A stretch of 64,000 bases of DNA, from positions 62,001-126,000 of the forward strand of contig CAVSUY010000018.1 in NCBI GenBank assembly GCA_963731035.1. The letters run 5' to 3'. The DNA comes from JAANXG01 sp963731035 (GTDB taxonomy: Bacteria > Pseudomonadota > Gammaproteobacteria > Arenicellales > JAANXG01). Under the pieces are notes generated by a model. That model made no database searches and was not told where the DNA came from. It saw nothing but the letters and a program-made list of their open reading frames with translations. The translations under genes and the position numbers were made by a program. Every line of letters begins with the position of its first letter. The stretch's first letter is position 1. Below, piece by piece: positions 8,764 to 17,370 of the stretch.

Positions 8764-10445
8764 GCGAGGCCAAGCCGATCGATCCCAACCTGAACCTGCG
8801 TGAGACCGCGCGCGAGCGCTGGGAGCGCGAATACCACGAGCAACTCCCCCAGGATCGCATCGTCAAGAATCGCTCGGGCATCGAGATCAAGCCGATGTAC
8901 ACCCCCGACGACTGGTCGGAGCAGCGCTACGCGGACGATCTCGGCTACCCGGGGCAGGTTCCCATGACCCGCGGCATCTACCCCACCATGCACCGCGGTC
9001 GCACCTGGAGCCAGCGCCAGCTCATCGGCTTCGCCCATCCCCGCGACTACAACCGGCGGCTGCGGGCTCTGATCGAGGCCGGCACCAATGCCGTCAGTCT
9101 GATTCCGTGCAACTCCGTCTACCGCGGCTTCGACGCCGACGAGGTGGATCCGGAGCTGCTCGGCACCTGCGGTGTGATGCTCAACACCGTCGACGACATG
9201 GACCAGTGTTTCGAGAACATCGACATCGGCTCGCTGTCCACCGCACAGAACGATCCGTCGCCCTTCACGCTGCTCGCTTTCCTGCTGGCGGTGGCCAAAC
9301 GGCGCGGCATCCCCTGGAACCGGATCACCGGAACCTCCAACCAGAGCGACTACATCTCCCACTTCGTGGCCAACCACATGTTCTTCCGGCTCGCCTTGCC
9401 CGGCGCGCGCCGGGTGCTGGTGGACCACATCGCCTTCACCCAGGAGCAGGTGCCGAACTGGAATCCGCTGTCGGTGGTGGGCCAGCACATGCAGCAGGCC
9501 GGCGCCACGCCCGCCGAAGCCATGGGCTTTACCCTGTGCACGGCGATCCAGTATGCCGAGGACTGCATCGCCCGCGGCCTGGACCCGGAGAGATTCCTCG
9601 AGCGCTTCACCTTCTTCTTCGACATCTCCATCAGTTTCTTCGAGGAGATCGCCAAGATGCGGGCCGGGAGACGCATCTGGCAGCGCCTCGTCAGGGAACG
9701 CTTCGGGGTCGCCAATCCCAGGACCTGGCGCTTCAAGTTCCACGGGCAGACGTCCGGCGCCGACCTCACACGCCAACAGCCCCTCAACAACATCGCCCGG
9801 GTGGCGGTTCAGGCCATGGCCGGCGTGTTCAGCGGGCTGCAATCGCTGCACACGGACGCCTTCGATGAAGTCCTGAGCGTGCCAACGGAAAGCGCCGCAC
9901 GAATCGCGGTCAACACGCAGAACATTCTCAAGGAGGAGGCCCACCTCACGGACGTCACCGATCCACTTGGTGGCTCCTACTACGTGGAGGCGCTGACCAA
10001 CGAGATGGAACAACGCATCGAGGCCGTGATCGGGCAGATCGACGAGGCAGGCGGCATGTTCCACGCCGTCGAGCAGGGCCTGGTGCAGCGCATGATCGGC
10101 GAGTCCGCCATGGCGTACCAGCGCAAGGTGGAAAACGGCGAGCAGACCGTGGTCGGGGTCAACGCATACCGTCACGATGGCACGGACGACGTGCACCGCC
10201 CGTTGGAGCGGCCGGACCCCGCCGTCGTCGAGGAATATCTCGGCTCGCTCGGCGCCTACAGGAAGGAACGTGACAACGCCGCCGTCAGCCGCGCCCTCGA
10301 CGAGCTCGCCCGGGCGACTGAAGACGAGAGCGCGAACGTCTACGCGAAGGTCGTCGACGCGGCGTTGGCCGGCGCCACCCACGGCGAGATCGTCGCGCGG
10401 CTCAGGGCGGAGTTTGGCGACGGACAACCCTTGATCGTAGTGTGA
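8760..10445 (+). CDS. Divergent B12-dependent acyl-CoA mutase, large subunit
   Basis: Substrate-binding TIM-barrel subunit (561 residues) of the methylmalonyl-CoA mutase superfamily, without a B12 domain of its own. Carbon-skeleton rearrangement of a CoA thioester is expected. The active site differs from known types. By eye alignment, MCM Tyr89 is His78 (YPTMHRGR), the carboxylate-binding Arg207 is Ala204 (HFVANHMF), Tyr243 is Gln242, while the neighbouring His is kept as His243 (GQHMQQAG). The segment that reads AFDLAT in MCM is IPCNSV here. Methylmalonyl-CoA is therefore unlikely to be the substrate. The GTG start overlaps the previous stop. Downstream meaB and a thioesterase complete the operon. 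Confidence 0.85.
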   Translation: MSEAKPIDPNLNLRETARERWEREYHEQLPQDRIVKNRSGIEIKPMYTPDDWSEQRYADDLGYPGQVPMTRGIYPTMHRGRTWSQRQLIGFAHPRDYNRRLRALIEAGTNAVSLIPCNSVYRGFDADEVDPELLGTCGVMLNTVDDMDQCFENIDIGSLSTAQNDPSPFTLLAFLLAVAKRRGIPWNRITGTSNQSDYISHFVANHMFFRLALPGARRVLVDHIAFTQEQVPNWNPLSVVGQHMQQAGATPAEAMGFTLCTAIQYAEDCIARGLDPERFLERFTFFFDISISFFEEIAKMRAGRRIWQRLVRERFGVANPRTWRFKFHGQTSGADLTRQQPLNNIARVAVQAMAGVFSGLQSLHTDAFDEVLSVPTESAARIAVNTQNILKEEAHLTDVTDPLGGSYYVEALTNEMEQRIEAVIGQIDEAGGMFHAVEQGLVQRMIGESAMAYQRKVENGEQTVVGVNAYRHDGTDDVHRPLERPDPAVVEEYLGSLGAYRKERDNAAVSRALDELARATEDESANVYAKVVDAALAGATHGEIVARLRAEFGDGQPLIVV

Positions 10446-11371
10446 ACGGCACCTCTTCGGCCCGGCAGACGGACGGCGATCTGCTGAATCGGCTTCGCAC
10501 CGAACGCGCTGCTCTGGCGCGCGCCCTGACCGCCGTGGAATCCGGCGTCGGCGCCGCGCCCATCCTGCACGCGATTCATCCAGCGCTGGGGCACGCGCGC
10601 ACCGTGGGAATTACCGGTTCCCCAGGCGCGGGAAAGTCCACTTTGATCAACAAGCTCATCGGCGTACTGCGCGCCCGGGGCGAGACCGTTGCCGTGGTGG
10701 CGGTGGACCCGAGTAGCCCCTTGTCGGGCGGCTCCATCCTCGGCGACCGCGTGCGTATGACCGACCACCAGACCGACGACGGCGTATTCATTCGCTCGGT
10801 GGCGTCGCGGGGTAGCTTCGGCGGCCTGTCTCTCGGCACCGCGCGTCTCATGGATGTATTCGACGCCGCCGGCTATGACTGGGTGATCGTCGAGACCGTG
10901 GGCGCCGGCCAGTCGGAAGTCGAAATCGCCGACCTGGCCCAGGCGACGGTGGTGGTATGCGCGCCGGGACTCGGCGACGACGTCCAGGCGATCAAGGCGG
11001 GCATTCTGGAGATCGGCGACGTCATCATCGTCAACAAGGCCGATCATCCCCATTCCGACATCACCATGGAACAGCTGCGGTCCGCCGTGAGCCTGCGGCG
11101 GCAGCGGGCGGACGTGAAAGTGCTGGCGACGACGGCCACCACCGGTCAAGGCGTCGAGGAACTGTTAGAGGTCCTGGTTGCCCGGGACTACAATCCATCA
11201 AAGCGAGGAGCGTTGGACCGGATACGCAAGTTGATTGCCCGCAGCGCCGGACGGCGCCTGGAGCGCAAGCTCATGGCCGACCCGTCCATCGAGGATCTGT
11301 GCCGGCGGGTGCAGTCCGGGGAGCTGGACCCGGAATCGGCCGCCGAGTCTCTGGTATCGGACAATGGATGA
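10442..11371 (+). CDS. meaB: MeaB/ArgK-type G-protein chaperone of the mutase
   Basis: GTPase that loads and protects adenosylcobalamin in acyl-CoA mutases. The P-loop GSPGAGKS is at residues 59-66. It also shows DPSSPLSGGSILGDRVRM, ETVGAGQSE and the G4 motif NKAD, all characteristic of MeaB. The 309 residues match family length. The GTG start overlaps the mutase stop (GTGA), giving near-equimolar expression, and places this chaperone with the atypical mutase rather than a standard methylmalonyl-CoA mutase. Confidence 0.93.
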   Translation: MNGTSSARQTDGDLLNRLRTERAALARALTAVESGVGAAPILHAIHPALGHARTVGITGSPGAGKSTLINKLIGVLRARGETVAVVAVDPSSPLSGGSILGDRVRMTDHQTDDGVFIRSVASRGSFGGLSLGTARLMDVFDAAGYDWVIVETVGAGQSEVEIADLAQATVVVCAPGLGDDVQAIKAGILEIGDVIIVNKADHPHSDITMEQLRSAVSLRRQRADVKVLATTATTGQGVEELLEVLVARDYNPSKRGALDRIRKLIARSAGRRLERKLMADPSIEDLCRRVQSGELDPESAAESLVSDNG

Positions 11372-11792
11372 CGCCCGAGCAATCGACGCGGTTGCTGAAC
11401 ACCTCGAGCGGCTCGCCGAGCGCGACGCCTACCTGAACAGCATGGGTGTCAAGCTCGTACGCGCCGCCGCCGACCGCGTGATCATCAGGATGACGGTGCT
11501 TGACGGACACCTGAACTTCAACGGTACCTGCCACGGCGGCGTTCTGTTCTCCCTGGCGGACACGGCTTTCGGCCTGGCATCCAACGCCGCCGGGGTGATC
11601 GCAGCCGCCGTGCATGCCGACATCGCCTTCTGCGCGCCGGTCAGGTCCGGCGCCGAGCTGGTTGCCGAAGCGGTAGAAGTGTCACGCTCGAAGCGAGTCG
11701 GGACCTACCGGGTCGACGTTCGTTCCGGAGACCGCCTGGTCGCCGCCTTCACGGGCACGGTGCACATTACCGACAAGCCCCACGACCCCTGA
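11364..11792 (+). CDS. PaaI-like hotdog thioesterase
   Basis: A 142-residue hotdog-fold acyl-CoA thioesterase of the PaaI type. The signature NFNGTCHGGVLFSLADTAF around residues 50-70 contains the HGG turn and the catalytic Asp. The start is ATG 11364, overlapping the meaB stop by 8 bases; the open frame continues upstream but only inside meaB. As last gene of the operon it may release free acid from the product of the mutase or from a dead-end CoA ester, sparing CoA. Confidence 0.85.
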   Translation: MDDARAIDAVAEHLERLAERDAYLNSMGVKLVRAAADRVIIRMTVLDGHLNFNGTCHGGVLFSLADTAFGLASNAAGVIAAAVHADIAFCAPVRSGAELVAEAVEVSRSKRVGTYRVDVRSGDRLVAAFTGTVHITDKPHDP

Positions 11793-11816
11793 ACCCGCCG
11801 GCAACAATCGACCGGC

Positions 11817-11936
11817 AAAAGGGGACAGATCTATTTTTCCCTCAAAAATAGATCAATCAAATTAAGCGGTCCGAAAATAGATCTGTCCCCTTTTGACAGA
11901 TCTATTTTTCCCTTAAAATAGATCTGTCCCCTTTTC
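11817..11936. repeat. Nested inverted-repeat element (GGGGACAGATCTATTTT type)
   Basis: A 21-base arm containing GGGGACAGATCTATTTT (11817-11837) is perfectly inverted at 11874-11894. A second, shorter inverted pair of the same sequence follows (GACAGATCTATTTT at 11895-11908 and its complement at 11915-11928), then another CCCCTTTT. Base composition is much lower in GC than the flanks. It lies between convergent genes, so it may double as a bidirectional terminator. Elements of this sequence type recur in proteobacterial genomes and look mobile; no transposase is in the window. Confidence 0.8.
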
Positions 11937-11970
11937 CGTCCCCTTTTCCCCGGTCTCCTTTGTGCCGCCG

Positions 11971-13098
11971 TCAGGCCACCAGGTCGTCGAAGAAGGCCTT
12001 GATCTTGTCCGTCCAGGAATGCTCCCGGGGATGGTGATGCTTGCCGCTGTTCTGCAATGACTCATCGAACTGATTCAGGAGTTCCTTCTGCTGCTTGGTG
12101 AGATTCACCGGCGTCTCGATGCTGACCTTGCAGAACAGGTCCCCAAGCTGACCGTTGCGGACGTTGCGCACTCCCTTGCCCCGGAGCCGGAAGTTTCGCT
12201 CGCTTTGCGTCTCGGGTGGCACCTTGAAGCGTACCTTGCCGTCCAATGTCGGGATCTCGATCTCGCCGCCCAGGGCCGCGGTAGTGAAGCTCACCGGCAT
12301 TTCACACAGGAGGTCGTTTCCAGTTCGCTTGAAAATCCTGTGGGGCTTGAGACGGATCTCCACGAACAAGTCACCGGACACGCCGCCACGGCCTCCCGAC
12401 TCGCCTTCCCCGGCGAGCCTGATCTGATCGCCATCGTCGACACCCGCGGGCACCTTGACCGACAGGGTCTTGTTTTCCTTGACCAGTCCCGCACCGCCGC
12501 AGTCGCCGCAGGGCTTCTCGATGACCGAGCCCGCGCCCCGGCAGTTGGGGCAGGTCTGCTGGATGGAGAAGAACCCCTGCTGCATCCGCACCTGTCCAGC
12601 GCCGCCGCAGGTCCCGCAGGTCTTGCGGGAGGACCCGGGAGCCGCCCCGGAACCGTCGCAGGTTCCGCAGGTCACGGTAGTGGGCACCCGGATGCTGACC
12701 TCCGTCCCCCGCACCGCGTCTTCCAGACTCAGTTCGAGGTTGTACTTGAGATCGGCGCCCCGGCGCCTGCCGCCCCGGCGGCCGCCTGCAGCGCCGAAAA
12801 TGTCGCCGAAAATGTCGCCGAAAATGTCGCCGAAGCCCCCCGCTCCGGTGTGAAACCCGCCCCCCGAGGAAGGATCCACCCCGGCATGCCCGAATTGATC
12901 GTAAGCCGCGCGCTTCTGGGGGTCGCAAAGAACTTCGTAAGCCTCCTTCGCATCCCGGAAGCGGTGAACGGAATCCACGTCCTCCGGATTGCGGTCCGGA
13001 TGATGCTTCATGGCCAGACGCCGGAATGCCTTCTTGATCTCGGCTTCGGACGCGTCCCGGCTCACACCAAGCGTTTCGTAGTAGTCTTTCTTGGACAT
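11971..13098 (-). CDS. dnaJ: Chaperone protein DnaJ
   Basis: Hsp40 co-chaperone that delivers unfolded clients to DnaK and stimulates its ATPase. The J domain has HPD at residues 33-35, followed by a Gly/Phe-rich region, four CxxCxGxG zinc repeats (CGTCDGSG, CGTCGGAG, CPNCRGAG, CGDCGGAG) and the C-terminal peptide-binding domains. At 375 residues it matches E. coli DnaJ (376). In the G/F region a short DNA repeat encodes three copies of a DIFG unit. It is the last gene of grpE-dnaK-dnaJ and is separated from dnaK by a strong hairpin. Confidence 0.98.
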   Translation of the reverse strand: MSKKDYYETLGVSRDASEAEIKKAFRRLAMKHHPDRNPEDVDSVHRFRDAKEAYEVLCDPQKRAAYDQFGHAGVDPSSGGGFHTGAGGFGDIFGDIFGDIFGAAGGRRGGRRRGADLKYNLELSLEDAVRGTEVSIRVPTTVTCGTCDGSGAAPGSSRKTCGTCGGAGQVRMQQGFFSIQQTCPNCRGAGSVIEKPCGDCGGAGLVKENKTLSVKVPAGVDDGDQIRLAGEGESGGRGGVSGDLFVEIRLKPHRIFKRTGNDLLCEMPVSFTTAALGGEIEIPTLDGKVRFKVPPETQSERNFRLRGKGVRNVRNGQLGDLFCKVSIETPVNLTKQQKELLNQFDESLQNSGKHHHPREHSWTDKIKAFFDDLVA

Positions 13099-13132
13099 GC
13101 CCTGTTATTCGCTTAGTTCATTGCCGACTGCA

Positions 13133-13178
13133 AACACGCGCGCGCACAGGCGGAGCGTCCCGCCTGTGCGCGCGTGTT
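13133..13178 (-). terminator. Hairpin between dnaK and dnaJ
   Basis: A near-perfect GC-rich stem of about 18 base pairs (CGCGCACAGGCGG / CCGCCTGTGCGCG) sits 19 bases after the dnaK stop and ahead of dnaJ. It has no long T-run, so it is more likely a partial terminator or mRNA stabiliser that lowers dnaJ relative to dnaK than a full terminator. Confidence 0.6.
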
Positions 13179-13196
13179 CATACCTTAGTCGAAACT

Positions 13197-15149
13197 TCAG
13201 TTCTTGTCGTCGTCCTTGACCTCTTCAAACTCGGCATCCACGACATCGTCGTCACTGCGACCGCCCTGGTTGCCCTCCTGGCTACCCTGTCCTCCGGCCT
13301 GGGCCTGCTCGGCCCCGCCGGCGGCATCCGACGTCTGCTGGTACATCTGCTCCGCCAACTTGTGGCTGGCGGTAGCCAGCGCCTCGGTCTTCGACTTGAT
13401 TTCCGCGGCGTCCTCGCCCTTCGTGGCTTCTTCCAGCTCGCCGATGGCGGACTCGATCTGCTCTTTGTCCGCGGCTTCGAGCTTGTCGCCCAGGTCGGTC
13501 ATGGACTTGCGCACGCTGTGGACCATGGACTCACCCTGATTCCGGGCTTCGACCAGCTCGCGGGACTTCTTGTCCTCTTCCGCGTGCCGCTCGCCGTCCT
13601 CGACCATCTGCCGGATCTCGTCATCGCTGAGACCCGAGCTCGATTTGATAACGATCTTGTTCTCCTTGCCGGTGGCCTTGTCCTTCGCCGAAACATGCAT
13701 GATGCCATTGGAGTCGATGTCGAACGTCACCTCGACCTGCGGCACCCCGCGCGGGGCCGGCGGTATGTCCGCCAGGTCGAAACGACCGAGGGACTTGTTG
13801 TCCTTGGCCATCTCGCGCTCGCCCTGCAGCACATGGACGGTTACCGCCGTCTGGTTGTCGTCGGCGGTGGAGAACACCTGGGATGCCTTGGTCGGAATCG
13901 TGGTGTTCTTCTCGATGAGCTTGGTCATCACGCCGCCCAGGGTCTCGATGCCGAGGCTGAGGGGCGTCACGTCGAGCAGCAGTACATCCTTGACGCTGCC
14001 GCCCAGCACCCCGCCCTGGATGGCTGCACCCACCGCGACGGCCTCGTCCGGATTGACGTCCTTGCGCGGCTCCTTGCCGAAGAAGGCTTTCACCGCTTCC
14101 TGCACCTTCGGCATACGGGTCTGGCCACCCACCAGAATGACGTCGTCGACTTCACTCGCAGAAAGGCCGGCGTCCTTCAACGCCACCTTGCAGGGCTCGA
14201 TGGTCCGCTTGACCAGCTCTTCGGTCAGGGCTTCGAGCTTGGCTCGCGACAGCTTCATGGTGAGATGCTTCGGTCCAGCTTTGTCGGCCGTGATATACGG
14301 CAGGTTGATCTCGGTCTGGTTGCTGGAAGACAACTCAATCTTGGCTTTCTCGGCCGCTTCCTTCAGGCGCTGCATCGCCAAAGGATCGCCGCGCAGATCC
14401 ATGCCCTGCTCCTTCTTGAATTCGTCCGCCAGGTAATCGATCACACGGCGGTCGAAGTCTTCGCCGCCCAGGAAGGTATCGCCGTTGGTGGACAGTACCT
14501 CGAACTGGTGCTCGCCCTCGACTTCCGCGATCTCGATGATCGATATGTCGAAAGTACCGCCGCCGAGGTCATAGACGGCCACTTTATGGTCGCCCCTCTT
14601 CTTGTCCAGACCATAGGCCAGCGCCGCTGCAGTGGGCTCATTGATGATGCGCTTGACTTCCAGGCCGGCGATCTTGCCGGCGTCCTTGGTGGCCTGGCGC
14701 TGGGAATCGTTGAAATACGCCGGCACAGTGATGACCGCCTCGCTGACTGTCTCGCCGAGATAGTCCTCTGCGGTCTTCTTCATCTTTTGCAGCACGCGTG
14801 CCGAGATCTCGGGGGGCGCCATGTCCTTGCCGTTCACGTTGACCCAGGCGTCGCCGTTCTGCGCCTTGACGATCTTGTACGGCATGAGCTTGAGATCCCG
14901 CTGCACGACGTCCTCGGCGAACTGGCGGCCGATCAGCCGCTTCACCGCGAACAACGTGTTGTGCGGGTTGGTTACCGCCTGCCGCTTGGCGGACTGGCCG
15001 ACCAGAACCTCCCCGTCATCGCTGAACGCCACCACGGATGGCGTCGTTCGATCACCCTCGCTGTTCTCGATCACCCTTGCCTTGTCGCCGTCCATCACAG
15101 CCACGCAGGAGTTGGTCGTGCCAAGGTCAATACCGATTATCTTTCCCAT
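13197..15149 (-). CDS. dnaK: Chaperone protein DnaK (Hsp70)
   Basis: ATP-dependent Hsp70 of 650 residues. The N-terminal actin-like ATPase begins GIDLGTTNSCVAV. The substrate-binding domain follows residue ~390 (DVTPLSLGIETLGG), then a helical lid and a Gly/Gln-rich stretch. The C-terminus is acidic (DAEFEEVKDDDKN) in place of the usual EEVKDKK. GGGGTGA lies just upstream of the ATG as ribosome binding site. It is co-directional with grpE, 72 bases upstream, and with dnaJ. Confidence 0.98.
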   Translation of the reverse strand: MGKIIGIDLGTTNSCVAVMDGDKARVIENSEGDRTTPSVVAFSDDGEVLVGQSAKRQAVTNPHNTLFAVKRLIGRQFAEDVVQRDLKLMPYKIVKAQNGDAWVNVNGKDMAPPEISARVLQKMKKTAEDYLGETVSEAVITVPAYFNDSQRQATKDAGKIAGLEVKRIINEPTAAALAYGLDKKRGDHKVAVYDLGGGTFDISIIEIAEVEGEHQFEVLSTNGDTFLGGEDFDRRVIDYLADEFKKEQGMDLRGDPLAMQRLKEAAEKAKIELSSSNQTEINLPYITADKAGPKHLTMKLSRAKLEALTEELVKRTIEPCKVALKDAGLSASEVDDVILVGGQTRMPKVQEAVKAFFGKEPRKDVNPDEAVAVGAAIQGGVLGGSVKDVLLLDVTPLSLGIETLGGVMTKLIEKNTTIPTKASQVFSTADDNQTAVTVHVLQGEREMAKDNKSLGRFDLADIPPAPRGVPQVEVTFDIDSNGIMHVSAKDKATGKENKIVIKSSSGLSDDEIRQMVEDGERHAEEDKKSRELVEARNQGESMVHSVRKSMTDLGDKLEAADKEQIESAIGELEEATKGEDAAEIKSKTEALATASHKLAEQMYQQTSDAAGGAEQAQAGGQGSQEGNQGGRSDDDVVDAEFEEVKDDDKN

Positions 15150-15221
15150 TGTGTCACCCCGGTTACTTGCGAATAAGAATTCATAGATTGATCAGATTAA
15201 TGGGTCCGCGACCCCGCGTAT

Positions 15222-15944
15222 TCAAGCCGTTTCGCCCTCGGGCTGCGTCTGGTTCTGGGGCTTCTTGGCCACGACCACCATGGCCGGCCGCAGCAGGCGG
15301 TCATGGATGGTGTAGCCCTTCTGTATCACCGCCAGGATATGATTGGGGGGCACGTTGTCCGACTCCTGGGTGGTCATCGCCTGGTGGCGCTCCGGATCCA
15401 GCTTGTCCCCCTTGCGGGGATCCACGGTCTCTATGGCGAACTTCGACAGGGCACTGTCCAGCTGCTTCAAGGTCAGGTCCAGCCCCTCCTTCATCTTGGC
15501 CACCGCCCCGGTGTCGTCGTCCCGGATCTCGAGAGAACGCGCGATCTCGAGACTGTCGCGCACGGCCAGTACTTCCGACGCAAATCCCTCAATGGCGTAC
15601 TTGCGGGCGTTGGCGACCTCGTTCTCCGCGCGGCGGCGGATGTTCTCGGCCTCCGCCACGGCTCTCAGGTAACTGTCCTTCTGTTCCGCGAGTTCGGCGC
15701 GCGCCGTCTCGAGCTGCTGATCGAGCGACTCTTCCGCCGGGGCCGGGTCGCTCTCCGCACGGGCATCAGATGCTTCGTCCGGCGCCTGAGAGCCCGGGCG
15801 CTGCGCCCCGCCGAGCGCGTCGCCGGATGTCTCACCTGCACCACCCGGACCCGCCGGGCCCGACTGCTCTGTTCGATTATCGCCGCGCCGGGCCGCGTCG
15901 GATTGCGGCATGCCGGACTGTGCTGGCTTTGGCTTATCTGACAT
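15222..15944 (-). CDS. grpE: Nucleotide exchange factor GrpE
   Basis: Promotes ADP release from DnaK. The 240-residue protein has a long Pro/Gly/acidic low-complexity N-terminus (~75 residues), a long coiled coil (EQQLETARAELAEQ type), then the conserved head (FASEVLAVRDSLEIA...GDKLDPERHQAM). It is longer than E. coli GrpE (197) because of this tail. I choose ATG 15944. The frame is open further upstream, but an in-frame ATG at 15989 lies inside the sigma-32 promoter and would not be transcribed from it. Confidence 0.95.
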   Translation of the reverse strand: MSDKPKPAQSGMPQSDAARRGDNRTEQSGPAGPGGAGETSGDALGGAQRPGSQAPDEASDARAESDPAPAEESLDQQLETARAELAEQKDSYLRAVAEAENIRRRAENEVANARKYAIEGFASEVLAVRDSLEIARSLEIRDDDTGAVAKMKEGLDLTLKQLDSALSKFAIETVDPRKGDKLDPERHQAMTTQESDNVPPNHILAVIQKGYTIHDRLLRPAMVVVAKKPQNQTQPEGETA

Positions 15945-15985
15945 AGTTTCCCCGTTGTTGCTGCGGTTTTTCACGTCAGCTTGGG

Positions 15986-16014
15986 ACATGGGGATCGGCC
16001 CGGGCCAGTTCAAG
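15986..16014 (-). promoter_or_regulatory. Sigma-32 heat-shock promoter of grpE
   Basis: On the minus strand CTTGAA (16009-16014) and CCCCATGT (15986-15993) are separated by 15 bases, an excellent fit to the RpoH consensus CTTGAAA...CCCCATnT. Transcription would start about 35 bases before the grpE ATG at 15944. Confidence 0.85.
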
Positions 16015-16090
16015 CGTGGACGGGGATTTTTTAGGAGCGCTCGGCCGCGGGCCTGCAGCACACAGCGCCGGGATTCACAGGCCCCGGGGC

Positions 16091-16202
16091 GGGTAATCGC
16101 GGCTGAAGCCGCTCCTACGATCCGGGGTTCTGCGCCGCAAAGGGTCAAGGGGCAGCGCCATGTAAAGCCACGGATTGTAGGAGCGACTTCAGTCGCGATT
16201 GA
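16091..16202. repeat. REP-like palindrome pair
   Basis: An inverted unit (ATCGCGGCTGAAGCCGCTCC near 16096-16115) and a direct unit (GGATTGTAGGAGCGACTTCA near 16172-16191) lie between hrcA and grpE. They use the two compensated stem variants, GGCTTCAGCC and GACTTCAGTC. With the sigma-32 promoter they account for the hrcA-grpE gap. Confidence 0.75.
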
Positions 16203-16308
16203 ACCCGACCGGCCCCCTCCGCCGGCAACACGGAGAGAGAACAACTCGCCATCTCCGTTGCCCTTGCAATCGGGGGATCAACGCGGCGCCCAGCGCCGCC
16301 TGCGGGAA

Positions 16309-17370
16309 TCAGGTCGAGGCGGACGAGCCTGTGTCGTGAGACAGCGCCCCGCTCAGGAGCTTGGCAGTGATATCCACCACCGGGATGACCGCGCCGTAGC
16401 GCATCCGGGTCGGTCCGATCACCCCCAGGGTCCCCACCACTTTGCCGTCCGCTTCGTAAGGGGCGGTCACGACGCTGCAATTGTTGAGAGCCTCGTAGCC
16501 GGACTCCTCCCCGATAAATATGTTGATTCCGTTGACGCGCATACTGCGGTCCAGCAGATCCAGCAGATCGTTCTTGGTCTTGAATGCATCGAATAGCTGC
16601 TGCAGCGTGTCGATCTCACACAGGTCCGGCACGCTCAACAGCTTCTCCTCGCCGCTGAGCAGCATCTCCTCTTCCTCGGCCGCTTCATTCTCCAGTAGCT
16701 TGCTGGCCATGGAATACGCGGTCCGGGTGACCCGCTGGATCTCGGTGGTATCGGCCTGAACCTCCTCGAGCAGCTTGCGGCGCACGTCGTTGAGCGCGAA
16801 GCCCCGGTAGGTATGATTGAAGTAGTTGGCCGCCTCCACCAGCTCGGAGGGAGAGTAGTCACGGTCAACAGGAATCACCCGGTTCTGCACCCTGCCGTCC
16901 TCGGTCACCAGGATCGCGAGGACCCGGTCTTGGGACAACTGCAGGAATTCCACCTGCTTCAGGCAGGCATTCTGCTGATTGGCGATCAGCACGACGCCGG
17001 CGAAGCTGGTGACATTGGCGAGCACCTCCGAGACCCGGGAAAGCAGAAGCTGCGGATCGCGCTCGGCCCCCAGCTGCTCCTGGAGCTTCTCCACCGCCCG
17101 GCCATCCAGTGGTCTGATTTTCAGCAGTGTATCTATGAAGAAACGATAGCCCTGCTGGGTCGGAATCCTGCCGGAAGAGGTATGGGGCGCCCGGATCAGT
17201 CCGAGGTCCTCGAGATCCGACATGACGTTGCGTACCGTCGCCGGACTGAGGTTCATGTTGATGTGCCTGGCGAGGGTGCGCGAGCCCACCGGCTGCCCGT
17301 CGCCGACGTGCAGCTCCACCAGAGTCTTGAGCAGCTCTTCAGCGCGCTCGTTGAGTTTGATCACCGGCAC
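16309..17370 (-). CDS. hrcA: Heat-inducible transcription repressor HrcA
   Basis: Repressor of heat-shock operons through CIRCE elements. The 353-residue protein has an N-terminal winged helix (SRTLARHINMNLSPATVRNVMSDLEDLGL), the SSGRIPTQQGYRFFID segment and the GAF-like HrcA core ending in a typical GPTRMRYG...V motif. The start is GTG 17370 (MPVIKLNERAEELL). I found no CIRCE inverted repeat upstream of hrcA, grpE or dnaK here, while grpE has a sigma-32 promoter, so HrcA may act elsewhere, for example on groESL. Confidence 0.96.
   Translation of the reverse strand: MPVIKLNERAEELLKTLVELHVGDGQPVGSRTLARHINMNLSPATVRNVMSDLEDLGLIRAPHTSSGRIPTQQGYRFFIDTLLKIRPLDGRAVEKLQEQLGAERDPQLLLSRVSEVLANVTSFAGVVLIANQQNACLKQVEFLQLSQDRVLAILVTEDGRVQNRVIPVDRDYSPSELVEAANYFNHTYRGFALNDVRRKLLEEVQADTTEIQRVTRTAYSMASKLLENEAAEEEEMLLSGEEKLLSVPDLCEIDTLQQLFDAFKTKNDLLDLLDRSMRVNGINIFIGEESGYEALNNCSVVTAPYEADGKVVGTLGVIGPTRMRYGAVIPVVDITAKLLSGALSHDTGSSAST

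Noticed and set aside
8439..10427. Long minus-strand frame opposite the mutase genes
   Set aside because: Shadow of the real plus-strand operon; rich in Val/Gly/His without any motif.
8760..10445. Naming the large subunit methylmalonyl-CoA mutase
   Set aside because: The residues that read the methylmalonyl carboxylate are not present, so the simple transfer of the name would mislead.
7736..11792. Cobalamin riboswitch for the B12-dependent operon
   Set aside because: The leader before the TetR gene is short and shows only the operator palindrome; no B12-box-like sequence was recognised.
13362..15176. Long open frame antisense to dnaK (604 codons)
   Set aside because: It mirrors dnaK codon structure in a GC-rich genome; its translation has no family character, and dnaK is unmistakable.
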